From assembly GCF_035590735.1 (NCBI RefSeq), contig NZ_CP141595.1, positions 3,930,001-3,994,000 on the forward strand: 64,000 nucleotides of DNA, read 5' to 3'. The first letter of the stretch is position 1. Every line of letters begins with the position of its first letter. The notes below the pieces were generated by a model. It ran no database searches and was not told the origin of the DNA. It saw nothing but the letters and a program-made list of their open reading frames with translations. The stretch comes from Rossellomorea aquimaris. Its GTDB lineage: Bacteria > Bacillota > Bacilli > Bacillales > Bacillaceae_B. This document shows, piece by piece, positions 1 through 7,728 of this stretch. A program made the position numbers and the translations under genes.

Positions 1-664
1 TCAGCATCGTAGGACACGTAGTAGATGCTTGACCGACCAGACTGTCATGAATGATCGCCACCGTAACACCCGAAGGACCCAGATTCTTTTGAGCTCCTGC
101 ATAGATGAGTCCGAAAGAGGAAACGTCGATTTTCTCCGAAAGGATATGGGAGGACATATCGGCTATAAGTGGAATGCCTCCTGTTTCAGGCCATTCATGG
201 TAACGCGTTCCTTCAATTGTATTGTTGGAGGTAATATGTACATAGCTTGATTGTGTTGAAAAATCTTCCGGTGTATATGCAGGGATCTCAAATTTCTTTT
301 GAGGTGATAAAGTATGGACATTCCCAACCTTCTCTGCTTCTTTGACAGCTTTCTTCGACCAGCTGCCTGTCAGTACATAGTCAGCTTCTTGATCTGAACC
401 CAATAAGTTTAGAGGAATCATGGAAAATTGCAGGGATGCCCCACCTTGCATAAATACGACATGGTAATCATCTGGAATCGAGAGCAGTTCACGCAATAAA
501 CCTTGAGCTTCTTCTATTATATTTTGGAAAGGGGCAGATCGATGACTCAATTCCATAACAGACATACCCGTTTCCTGATAGTTCAATAATTCGCCTTGAA
601 CCTTTTTCAGAACAGGCTCAGGTAACACCGCAGGACCAGCAGAAAAATTATACACACGCTTCAA
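1..664 (-). CDS. serC: Phosphoserine aminotransferase, 3' part beyond the window
   Basis: PLP enzyme that converts 3-phosphohydroxypyruvate plus glutamate to phosphoserine in cytosolic serine synthesis. About 221 codons are visible. The N terminus reads KRVYNFSAGPAVLPEPVL, followed by the family blocks GMSVMELSHR and FMQGGASLQFSMIPLNLL, and near the window edge GAQKNLGPSG carries the PLP lysine. The C-terminal third lies outside the window. I chose the TTG at 664 because AGGCGG lies about 8 bases upstream; the adjacent TTG at 667 is the alternative. It is preceded by its own sigma-A promoter, and no riboswitch or T-box is visible. Identification is firm; the start is less sure. Confidence 0.93.
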   Translation of the reverse strand, partial: MKRVYNFSAGPAVLPEPVLKKVQGELLNYQETGMSVMELSHRSAPFQNIIEEAQGLLRELLSIPDDYHVVFMQGGASLQFSMIPLNLLGSDQEADYVLTGSWSKKAVKEAEKVGNVHTLSPQKKFEIPAYTPEDFSTQSSYVHITSNNTIEGTRYHEWPETGGIPLIADMSSHILSEKIDVSSFGLIYAGAQKNLGPSGVTVAIIHDSLVGQASTTCPTML

Positions 665-698
665 CAACAGCACCGCCTAAAGTTCAGAATTTTTCAAC

Positions 699-727
699 AG
701 TATAATCGCGCACAGTGGTTTAGTCAA
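699..727 (-). promoter_or_regulatory. Sigma-A promoter of serC
   Basis: On the minus strand TTGACT (722-727) is separated by 17 bases from TATACT (699-704), about 35 bases upstream of the serC start. Confidence 0.8.
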
Positions 728-860
728 TATCAAAAACGAATGATGAAAACGCTTAATAGAACCGTTTTTAGGCTCATGCGTGGTTATGGATTGATTCTTT
801 GTCGTTTTTAAAAAACGCTCTTTTCGTAAAGATTGTTGTTTTCAACATAAGTTCTGCAAG

Positions 861-990
861 GCTCTGTCAATTAGTGTGTGCTGGATGGTGAGGGGAACTG
901 CTCCGCTTTCCGGGGTCTCGGCACGCCAAAAATCCGCCGGAGTCTGCGCAGTTCCCCTCACCATCTTTAATAGGATCTTTGTGACAGAGC
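861..990. repeat. MITE-like inverted-repeat element
   Basis: Outer 9-bp inverted ends GCTCTGTCA (861-869) and TGACAGAGC (982-990) enclose perfect 17-bp inner arms GATGGTGAGGGGAACTG (884-900) and its complement (949-965). There is no open reading frame of note. A right half (inner arm with one change, plus the TGACAGAGC end) recurs at 3999-4031, so this is a dispersed family and not a single terminator. Confidence 0.75.
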
Positions 991-1129
991 TTCAAGGTGT
1001 ACCAGAAAACAAAATAACTAGAAAAAATAATTCTGCTTCATTAAGACAACGAATCTCTACTTGGATTGTTTGTTAAAAAGCTTGTTTTAATTGTTTTCGA
1101 TTGAGGATTCATGCTCAGAAAATTGATTC

Positions 1130-1375
1130 TCGCTGCAGGATGATTGACTCCTGCGGGAATAGCTGGACAGTACGAAAAGCAGAGGGGCTTTGCCCAGGGG
1201 CGACAAGCATAAGACGAGTCTGCCGGAAAGGCGCTCTTTGCCTTTTTGGCAGACTTGGCTTATGACCTCGAGCCCCTAAGCCCCGTAGCTAGACAGGTGA
1301 GACCCCGGAGGCGCAGCCGAGGAGGCTCACCGCCAGCCCCGCGGAAAGCGAGCATCCTGTAGCGGAAATCAACTA
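1130..1375. repeat. Bacillaceae-type structured intergenic repeat
   Basis: GC-rich block with several nested hairpins. The central one pairs AGTCTGCC (about 1219-1226) with GGCAGACT (about 1249-1256) and continues outward as CATAAG/CTTATG. The right part contains CCGCGGAAAGCGAGCATCC and GCGGAAATCAAC. Related pieces occur at 3541-3630, 5145-5205 and 30125-30235. Confidence 0.7.
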
Positions 1376-1489
1376 CTACTTTCTTCTTTAAGACATCCAC
1401 TAGCTAATGCAAAATGGATCGTTAAAAAAGCAACCGGCTCCCCCACTTACCCACGAAGGGCAAAATGGAGGGAGCCGGTTGGTTGAGTA

Positions 1490-2812
1490 TTAACCTGTTA
1501 AAATATCTTCTTTTGGATAGCGGATCTTTTCTTTGTCCGGTCTTGATAGGGAGAAGGCCAGTGTGAGGGGGCCAAGTTTCCCGACAAACATCACGATGAT
1601 AATGATCCATTTACCGATGGCAGTCAGGGAGCCGGTAATCCCCATGGACAATCCCACTGTTCCAAAGGCTGATACCACTTCAAAGAGAATAGAGAGGAAA
1701 GAAGCATTCTTTTCCGTCATATCAAGAAAAAATAGAGCTGTAAAAACAAGGAGCACACTGATCATCGACACGGCCAATGCCTTGAAAATATAGTTTTGAT
1801 CAATCGTACGACGGAAAATACGTATCTCTCTTTTCTCCTTTAAGAAAGCAAACACACTCAATGAAATCACAACAAAGGTGGTCAGCTTGATTCCTCCACC
1901 CGTGGAAGCACTCCCCGCCCCGATGAACATCAAAAGAATCGTGAGAAGCAATGTGGAGCGTTCCATGCTGCCATAATCAATCGAGTTAAAACCAGCCGTT
2001 CGCGGTGTGACCGCTTGAAAATAAGAAGCGAATAGTTTATCCAGGAGTGGTAACTGAGCCAGTGTATTCGGGTTATTATACTCCAGGATGAAAATCATCA
2101 TAAAAGCGAATACATTGATGACAAATGTCCCAACTATCATGATTTTCGTATGGAGTGACAATCTTCGAATCGTTTTCGATTTCCAAAGGTCCACTAAAAC
2201 GGTGAATCCGATCCCTCCTACAATAAATAGAAACGAAATTGTGATATTGACGATGGGATTTCCCACGTAACCCATTAAACTATCGGACCACAGAGAGAAA
2301 CCTGCATTATTAAACGCAGATATAGAATGAAATATACTGACGTATAGCCCTCTTCTCCAACCGAATTCGGGAACCCATTCAGACGCCAGTAATAGAACTG
2401 CGAATCCTTCAACAAGGAAGGAAAAGATAAATAAATATTTTACAAGCTTGATGACTCCTCCTACAGACGTCTGATTTAATGCCTGTTGAAGAAGAAGTCG
2501 TTCTTTAAACCCGATTTTTTTTCCAAGCATCATAAAGATCAAGACGGCAAAGGACATGATGCCCAGTCCCCCGATTTGAATCAGACTCATAATGATCACT
2601 TCTCCAAACAGGGTGAAGGCATCTCCTGTATCAACGACCGCAAGCCCTGTAACCGTCATGGCGGAAGTCGTCGTGAACAAGGCATCAAGCCATGTAATCG
2701 ATTCTGTGGTGGCAAACGGCAGCTTAAGCAAACCCATTCCTACTATGATAAAGAATAGAAATGTCACAACGAGAAGTTGAGGAGGGCTTAACCGGATCAC
2801 CTTATGTTTCAT
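1490..2812 (-). CDS. ktrB: Ktr potassium uptake membrane subunit
   Basis: Ion-translocating subunit of a Ktr/Trk-type K+ transporter in the cytoplasmic membrane. The 440 residues contain the four pore repeats with their filter glycines: TVTGL (53-57), NNAGF (168-172), TAGFN (272-276) and GTVGL (384-388). The gate loop GAGSASTGGGIK lies near 298-309. Length fits the family (about 445). It lies 3 bases downstream of ktrA, so the two form one operon under the c-di-AMP riboswitch. KtrD is the close alternative name; the linkage to the RCK gene favours KtrB. Confidence 0.93.
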   Translation of the reverse strand: MKHKVIRLSPPQLLVVTFLFFIIVGMGLLKLPFATTESITWLDALFTTTSAMTVTGLAVVDTGDAFTLFGEVIIMSLIQIGGLGIMSFAVLIFMMLGKKIGFKERLLLQQALNQTSVGGVIKLVKYLFIFSFLVEGFAVLLLASEWVPEFGWRRGLYVSIFHSISAFNNAGFSLWSDSLMGYVGNPIVNITISFLFIVGGIGFTVLVDLWKSKTIRRLSLHTKIMIVGTFVINVFAFMMIFILEYNNPNTLAQLPLLDKLFASYFQAVTPRTAGFNSIDYGSMERSTLLLTILLMFIGAGSASTGGGIKLTTFVVISLSVFAFLKEKREIRIFRRTIDQNYIFKALAVSMISVLLVFTALFFLDMTEKNASFLSILFEVVSAFGTVGLSMGITGSLTAIGKWIIIIVMFVGKLGPLTLAFSLSRPDKEKIRYPKEDILTG

Positions 2813-2815
2813 AGG

Positions 2816-3472
2816 TTATACACCTTCTTTTTCAAATCGATTGATATCCCTATTATGTCCAATGACGATCAATAGATCTTCAATTTTTATGACTTCATCA
2901 GCAGAAGGAGATACAATAACTTCCTCCCCGCGGTGAATAGCAATGATATTACAACCGAATTTCGCCCGGACATCGAGATCAATTAACGTTTTGCCCGCGA
3001 CTTTTTTAGACGCACGCACTTCTACAATGCTGTGCTCCTTCGATAGTTCGATATAATCAATAATCTTTTCTGATGTAATGTGGTGGGCGATTCTACGCGC
3101 CATGTCACGTTCCGGATGAATGACTTTATCTGCCCCGATCCGGTCCAACACCTTCTGATGATATGAGTTCGAAGCTTTCACCCATACTTCTTTAACCCCT
3201 AATTCCTTTAAAAGTAAGGTGGTAAGAATACTTGCCTCTATATTATCACCAAAGGACACGATCACGTGATCAAAGTTTCTGAGTCCTAGGGATTTCAAGA
3301 CAGATTCGTCCATGGCGTTCGCCTGCACAGCATGAGTGGCAATGTCAATATAATGCTGGACGACATCGTGATGAATATCGATGGCCAACACTTCAACATC
3401 CAGGTCAGCCAATTCCTGAACCAGATTCCCTCCGAATCTCCCTAATCCAATAACTGCAAACTGCTTTTTCAT
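2816..3472 (-). CDS. ktrA: Ktr potassium uptake RCK regulatory subunit
   Basis: Cytosolic RCK protein that gates the Ktr channel in response to nucleotides and c-di-AMP. The N-terminal Rossmann fold has GLGRFGG (residues 9-15), and the C-terminal TrkA_C domain ends in DINRFEKEGV, close to B. subtilis KtrA. I start at the ATG at 3472 because GGAGG sits 8 bases upstream. A TTG at 3487 is in frame, but it would overlap that ribosome binding site. First gene of ktrAB. Its long leader carries the ydaO riboswitch and terminator, so expression should fall when c-di-AMP is high. Confidence 0.94.
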   Translation of the reverse strand: MKKQFAVIGLGRFGGNLVQELADLDVEVLAIDIHHDVVQHYIDIATHAVQANAMDESVLKSLGLRNFDHVIVSFGDNIEASILTTLLLKELGVKEVWVKASNSYHQKVLDRIGADKVIHPERDMARRIAHHITSEKIIDYIELSKEHSIVEVRASKKVAGKTLIDLDVRAKFGCNIIAIHRGEEVIVSPSADEVIKIEDLLIVIGHNRDINRFEKEGV

Positions 3473-3540
3473 GATGAAATCCTCCAAAACCTTTTTAATA
3501 GCTTAACCATATAGTACTTCTTCATTACAACAATGCGTCC

Positions 3541-3630
3541 CGAAAAGAGGCGCCAAGCATAAGACGAACCTGACGGAAGGCTTACTTTGCCTTTATGGCA
3601 GGTTTGACTCATTACCTCTGGCCTCCAAAC
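3541..3630. repeat. Second copy of the structured intergenic repeat
   Basis: Shares AAGCATAAGACGA and the hairpin plan of 1205-1270, but with paired changes: AACCTG opposite CAGGTT here, against AGTCTG opposite CAGACT in the other copy. It lies between the ktrA terminator and the ktrA start. Confidence 0.65.
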
Positions 3631-3655
3631 CCCGAAGACAGACTTCTAAACAACA

Positions 3656-3687
3656 CAAAAAGACCAGCAGGAACTAAGCCTGTGGTC
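3656..3687 (-). terminator. Riboswitch-linked intrinsic terminator of ktrAB
   Basis: On the minus strand GACCACAGG and CCTGCTGGTC form a stem, with one mismatch, followed by TTTTT. It lies between the c-di-AMP aptamer and the gene, as expected for transcriptional OFF control. Confidence 0.85.
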
Positions 3688-3724
3688 ATCTATAATCGAT
3701 CACAAGTATCATCCTCTCCCATTA

Positions 3725-3835
3725 CGCTTACGTGGTTAGCTGACGGATTCGGGTCATGGAAGTAGCCCTACCTTTCCAAGAAAGGATTCACCCCTTTAAA
3801 TACTCGGGTCCCCCGCTTCAAAAATGAATTAAGCG
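3725..3835 (-). ncRNA. c-di-AMP riboswitch (ydaO-yuaA leader)
   Basis: The minus strand shows ydaO hallmarks in order: GGGGGACCC, GGGGTGAATCC, CCCGAATCCGTCAGCTAACC and ACGTAAGCG. The outer helix pairs CGCTTA (3830-3835) with TAAGCG (3725-3730). It precedes ktrAB with an intrinsic terminator downstream, the same arrangement as in B. subtilis, where c-di-AMP binding stops transcription. Confidence 0.93.
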
Positions 3836-3862
3836 ATAAAGAATATTTATTTGATGATAGAT

Positions 3863-3891
3863 ATATTACTCCTCTCCTAATTCGTTGTAAA
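3863..3891 (-). promoter_or_regulatory. Sigma-A promoter of the ktrAB leader
   Basis: TTTACA (3886-3891), 17 bases, TAATAT (3863-3868) on the minus strand. It ends about 28 bases before the riboswitch. Confidence 0.75.
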
Positions 3892-3998
3892 TAGGTTTTT
3901 TTGTAAAATTTTTTAGTCTCTTTTCGTAATTTTTGTTGTTGCCTTAGAGAAGAGAGTAGAAGTTGATCTCCACTACAGGATGCTAGCTGCAAGCGAAG

Positions 3999-4031
3999 CA
4001 GTTCACCTCACCATCCAGCGATTGACAGAGC
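3999..4031. repeat. Right-half copy of the 861-990 element
   Basis: CAGTTCACCTCACCATC followed 9 bases later by TGACAGAGC repeats the right arm and end of the element at 949-990. No left half is visible; instead a piece of the other intergenic repeat (GTTGATCTCCACTACAGG, 3962-3979) lies beside it. Confidence 0.65.
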
Positions 4032-4142
4032 TGAAGCAGACCTTTTGTTAATAAACTACACCCTTTGGGAAAAGAGCAATTATTAAAAGAAAAACAGGCA
4101 AAATTATCTCAATCCATCCAGCATTTACTGTTCGTTAAAAAG

Positions 4143-4168
4143 GTTTCTCTTTACTATATCCGGGGAAT
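4143..4168 (+). promoter_or_regulatory. Possible sigma-B promoter
   Basis: GTTTCT, 14 bases, GGGAAT resembles the sigma-B consensus (GTTTAA and GGGTAT). It lies about 50 bases before the DUF1206 gene. Spacing and -10 match the better hpf promoter at 37273-37298. Confidence 0.45.
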
Positions 4169-4216
4169 AGCATACATAAGTATTACGAAAATAGAACCAG
4201 AAGGGAAGAAGTATAT

Positions 4217-5062
4217 ATGGCAGGAGTTTCATCCATTAGTACATCAAGCAGTTCATCTGTTTCATCAAATGATATAAAACCTTGGATTAGAGGATTTGCA
4301 CGAATTGGATATATTTCAAGAGGAATTGTTTATATGCTGATTGGTGCATTAGCCGTTATGGCGGCACTGGGTATAGGAGGAAGCACTTCGGACTCGAGCG
4401 GTGCCTTTTCAGCAGTTGCGAGCAAACCCTTTGGGGAAGTACTTCTGTGGATATTAGGTTTTGGTTTGATCGGCATCGTTCTTTGGCGCCTCATTCAAGT
4501 GGTAAAGGATCCGGAACATGTGAAAAACGATGGGAAATCCATGTTTAGAAGACTGGCTAATCTGATCAGCGGGATTGCCTACGGTTCTTTGACTTATAAT
4601 GCTTTCGCCATCGCGATGCATGCCAAAAGCTCCGGCTCGGGATCTAAACAAACTTTATCTGCTAAGTTATTGTCTCAGCCCTTTGGTCAATGGATTGTCG
4701 GGATTGTGGGACTTATCATTATTGGATATGCACTCTATGAAATTCATAAAGCTTATACTGAAAAATACACCAACAAATTCAAACGACATGAAATGTCCGA
4801 GAAAGAATGGGAACTGGGAAGGAAGACAGGAAAGCTCGGGTTATATTCCAGAGGCACCGTCTTTTTACTGATCGGCTATTTCTTTATTCAAACTGCGATC
4901 ACAGCCGATCCGGATAAAACACAAGGATTGGATGGAGCACTTTCCAAGATAGCTCAACAACCTTACGGACAATGGCTGCTGGGAATTGTAGCAGTTGGGC
5001 TATTTCTATATGGTGTCTTTCAAATTTTAAAAGGTAAAAACCGTCATATGAGCATCTATTAA
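4217..5062 (+). CDS. DUF1206 family membrane protein
   Basis: 281 residues with six hydrophobic segments arranged as three related two-helix units. Each unit starts with an arginine/aromatic motif (WIRGFARIGYISRGIVY near 23, FRRLANLISGIAYGSLTY near 111, GKLGLYSRGTVFLLIGY near 206) and has a PFGxxLL/PYGQWLLG segment. This threefold plan is typical of DUF1206, whose function is unknown. The N terminus is serine-rich. The start is set by AAGGGAAG upstream of ATG 4217. A possible sigma-B promoter upstream hints at a stress role, which is inference. Confidence 0.85.
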   Translation: MAGVSSISTSSSSSVSSNDIKPWIRGFARIGYISRGIVYMLIGALAVMAALGIGGSTSDSSGAFSAVASKPFGEVLLWILGFGLIGIVLWRLIQVVKDPEHVKNDGKSMFRRLANLISGIAYGSLTYNAFAIAMHAKSSGSGSKQTLSAKLLSQPFGQWIVGIVGLIIIGYALYEIHKAYTEKYTNKFKRHEMSEKEWELGRKTGKLGLYSRGTVFLLIGYFFIQTAITADPDKTQGLDGALSKIAQQPYGQWLLGIVAVGLFLYGVFQILKGKNRHMSIY

Positions 5063-5067
5063 GCATG

Positions 5068-5098
5068 AAAAGGAGCAGCCAGCCGGCAGCTCCTTTTT
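5068..5098 (+). terminator. Intrinsic terminator after the DUF1206 gene
   Basis: AAAAGGAGC pairs with GCTCCTTTT, with an inner GCC/GGC pairing, followed by a T tract. It starts 6 bases after the stop codon. Confidence 0.8.
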
Positions 5099-5242
5099 CT
5101 TCATCATGATGAGAGCAAATCAGGTTCCTCATGTTTCTCCCCCTTTTTGACCTTCACTCCGCCCAGCTGAAAGCGGAAGTCCACTCCTACTTTCTCTTCT
5201 AAAACCCAACTAAGCAAACGAAAACAGCCTTAGGCATGAATT

Positions 5243-5271
5243 TTGACACAATTTTTATTCTGATGTATCTT
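5243..5271 (+). promoter_or_regulatory. Sigma-A promoter of the symporter gene
   Basis: TTGACA (5243-5248), 17 bases, TATCTT (5266-5271). This leaves a leader of about 90 bases before ATG 5368. Confidence 0.7.
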
Positions 5272-5367
5272 ATGACCATAAATCCTCACTAAACCTATAA
5301 GAATTATATAAATGTTATGTTTGTGATTCTTGGGGAAATCTACTACTAAATTAAAGGAGGCGTCAAA

Positions 5368-6603
5368 ATGAAATCTCTTTGGAGAGGTTATCTCAATACA
5401 TCGCTCATTATGAAAATAACCGTCGCCCTTCTCTTAGGAATTACTGCAGGGCTAATATTCGGAAAGGATGCAGCGATTCTTTCACCATTAGGTGACATCC
5501 TGATCCGCTTGCTCACATTCCTTATCATCCCACTTATTCTGTTTACACTAATTGTCGGGGTGAATCAGACAAATGTGAATAAACTGGGGCGAATGGGTGG
5601 AAAAACGTTCTTATACTATTTATTTTCATCTGCTTTAGCGATCATCGTGGGGATTGCAGTTGCAAGTATCTTTAAGCCGGGAACAGGAATGAATCTGGAT
5701 ACATCTGAGACATTTGAAGTACCGGAAAATCCAGGGGTGACCAGTGTTCTATTAAATATTATCCCGGACAATATCGTCTCAGCGTTCACGGAAATGAATC
5801 TTTTAGGAATCATCTTTACCGCCATCGTGTTTGGTATTGCCATCTCTTATTTAAGGTCATCAACTGAACATCATGAACTCGGGGAACATGTGTATAAATT
5901 CGTAAACGGTTTGAACGAAGCCACGCTGGCCGTTATGAAAGTCATCCTTCAGTATGTTCCGATCGGAATCTTCGCGATCATGGCGGAAACCGTCGGGAAA
6001 CAAGGATTGGATACACTATTGTCTCTAGGAAACATGATCCTTGTCCTTTACATTGCTTTATTTGTTCAAATTGCCATTTATATCGTTGCCTTACTTTTCT
6101 TTAAAATCAGCCCAGGCAGGTTCTTTGCTCAAGCAAGAACACCGATGATTACGGCATTTGTGACTCAAAGCAGTTCCGGTACTCTGCCTCTTACTTTAAA
6201 CGCAGCAAAAAACCTTGGTCTGCCGAAAAGCTTATACGGATTCAGCTTACCCCTTGGGGCCACAATCAATATGGATGGTGCTGCGATCCGGATCGCAGTG
6301 TCCGCCGTTTTCGCGGCTAATGTAGTCGGCAATCCATTAACTTTGACTGACATGCTAGTCGTCGTCCTCGTCGGAACACTGGCATCGATTGGAACTGCCG
6401 GCGTTCCGGGAGCAGGCATTATCATGATTGCCACTGTATTTGCACAGCTGGGTTTACCGATGGAGACCGTTGCCCTGCTAACGGCGATCGATGCCCTTGT
6501 TGGAATGGGTTGTACGGCTCTTAATGTGACGGGAGATTTGGTTGGTACGTCGATTATTGATAAGACGGAGAAGGGAAACAAACAAGAAGCCGCTTCAGTA
6601 TAA
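5368..6603 (+). CDS. Dicarboxylate/glutamate:cation symporter (DAACS family)
   Basis: Polytopic membrane symporter of 411 residues that imports glutamate, aspartate or C4-dicarboxylates with Na+ or H+. All family signatures are present: the serine-rich hairpin TQSSSGTLPLTL, the NMDG block (GATINMDGAAI), the second hairpin GTAGVPGAG and the substrate-binding DALVGMGCTALNVTGD. Its start has a strong AAAGGAGG 8 bases upstream. It stands alone with its own promoter and terminator. Substrate cannot be fixed from sequence; GltP, GltT and DctP-like names are all possible. The dctBSR genes at 61-64 kb may or may not be related to it. Confidence 0.9.
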   Translation: MKSLWRGYLNTSLIMKITVALLLGITAGLIFGKDAAILSPLGDILIRLLTFLIIPLILFTLIVGVNQTNVNKLGRMGGKTFLYYLFSSALAIIVGIAVASIFKPGTGMNLDTSETFEVPENPGVTSVLLNIIPDNIVSAFTEMNLLGIIFTAIVFGIAISYLRSSTEHHELGEHVYKFVNGLNEATLAVMKVILQYVPIGIFAIMAETVGKQGLDTLLSLGNMILVLYIALFVQIAIYIVALLFFKISPGRFFAQARTPMITAFVTQSSSGTLPLTLNAAKNLGLPKSLYGFSLPLGATINMDGAAIRIAVSAVFAANVVGNPLTLTDMLVVVLVGTLASIGTAGVPGAGIIMIATVFAQLGLPMETVALLTAIDALVGMGCTALNVTGDLVGTSIIDKTEKGNKQEAASV

Positions 6604-6616
6604 ACATCGAATAAAA

Positions 6617-6644
6617 AACAAGCTTGAGTTGCCTCAAGCTTGTT
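6617..6644. terminator. Bidirectional terminator
   Basis: AACAAGCTTGAG and CTCAAGCTTGTT form a perfect 12-bp stem with a 4-base loop. A and T tracts lie on both sides, between the convergent symporter and cobD genes. Confidence 0.9.
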
Positions 6645-6648
6645 TTAT

Positions 6649-7728
6649 TTAAGGACGGGATTTCCATTCGGTTAAGGCGGCCATTAATTGTCCGTGCTCT
6701 TTTTCTCCCTTAACGGCAAACCTTAGCCACCTTCCATCCAACCCTTTGAAATTATAGGTATGGCGGCTCACAATACCATTTACTAACAGAAAACGGAATA
6801 ACTCAGTTTGGTCGTTAAGATCCGGATCCCTTAAGAGATAAAAATTTGTCTGACTTGGTGAATAGTCAAATTGGGATTGGTCGAAAAATGCAAACAGCTT
6901 CTCCCGCTCCCTTTTCAGCATGCATTGAGTATGACGGATAAAATCCTTTTCTTCCAAGAGTGGTTCCCCTACTTTTTGAGCGATCCCGTTCACACTCCAA
7001 TGAACCTGATAGGTTTCCAATTCTTTCACTACTGTCTCCCCAGCCATAAGAAAACCTAGGCGGATCCCAGGAATACTAAACATTTTCGTCATGCTTCTTA
7101 AAACCATGAGATTTGTATATTTCTTTACCAGAGGGGCTACCGTTACCTCTTCCAAAGGAAAATCATAAAATGCTTCATCCACAATCACGTAACAATTTTC
7201 ATTATGAGCTTCCATAATGATTTCTTCTAACTTGGAAGCAGAATACAACACACCCGTGGGATTAGTAGGATTACATATAAAGACAGCATCCATTTTCGGC
7301 AGAGTTGCTTTCAATTGATTCAAATCAAGGTCCCAATCATTCTCTTTTAAAATTAAATGATGGATAGTGCAATCATTGATTTGACAAGCTTTCTCGTATT
7401 CCGAAAAAGTGGGATGGATGATCAGAACATCGGAATGGGACATCCATCTACCAATTAGATGGATCAGTTCTGCGCCGCCATTACCAATGAGTATCTCTTC
7501 TGCCTCTATCTCTTCCTTCCGTGCAATGCTTCTTCGTAATGCTGCAGAATGCGGATCAGGATACGTAACGATCTCATCTAATAGATCTTTCCATATCTTT
7601 TTTAAAACAGCTGGTGGACCGTTTGGATTAATATTTGCACTTAGATCAACGATTTGTTCAGGCATCCTAATATCCATTGCTTTATATGTATACTGTGGAT
7701 TAGATCCATGATCTGGTAATACCAACAA
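6649..7728 (-). CDS. cobD: Threonine-phosphate decarboxylase
   Basis: PLP enzyme of aminotransferase fold that makes (R)-1-aminopropan-2-ol phosphate, the linker between the corrin ring and the nucleotide loop of cobalamin. The 359 residues show LSANINPNGPP at the N terminus, IGNGGAELIH, CNPTNPTG, VDEAFYDF and the PLP lysine in SMTKMFSIPGIRLGF. It overlaps cbiB by 29 bases, so the two are probably translationally coupled. Last gene of cbiZ-cbiB-cobD. Some members are annotated histidinol-phosphate aminotransferase, but the context makes cobD clear. Confidence 0.92.
   Translation of the reverse strand: MLVLPDHGSNPQYTYKAMDIRMPEQIVDLSANINPNGPPAVLKKIWKDLLDEIVTYPDPHSAALRRSIARKEEIEAEEILIGNGGAELIHLIGRWMSHSDVLIIHPTFSEYEKACQINDCTIHHLILKENDWDLDLNQLKATLPKMDAVFICNPTNPTGVLYSASKLEEIIMEAHNENCYVIVDEAFYDFPLEEVTVAPLVKKYTNLMVLRSMTKMFSIPGIRLGFLMAGETVVKELETYQVHWSVNGIAQKVGEPLLEEKDFIRHTQCMLKREREKLFAFFDQSQFDYSPSQTNFYLLRDPDLNDQTELFRFLLVNGIVSRHTYNFKGLDGRWLRFAVKGEKEHGQLMAALTEWKSRP

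Larger units (their letters stand above)
665..1489. other. Gene-free region between serC and ktrB
   Basis: About 800 bases with no credible gene. It holds the serC promoter, the 130-bp inverted-repeat element at 861-990 and a structured intergenic repeat at about 1130-1375. Short frames here lack ribosome binding sites and coincide with the repeats. The hairpin at 1432-1482, with GAGCCGGTT and AACCGGCTC arms, is the likely ktrB terminator. Confidence 0.7.
5063..5367. other. Intergenic region before the symporter gene
   Basis: Contains the DUF1206 terminator, a fragment of the structured intergenic repeat (about 5145-5205, with GAAAGCGGAAGTCCACTCC) and the symporter promoter. No gene is seen. 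Confidence 0.6.

Noticed and set aside
4065..4277. 70-codon plus-strand frame before the DUF1206 gene
   Set aside because: Overlaps the start of the DUF1206 gene and lacks a ribosome binding site.
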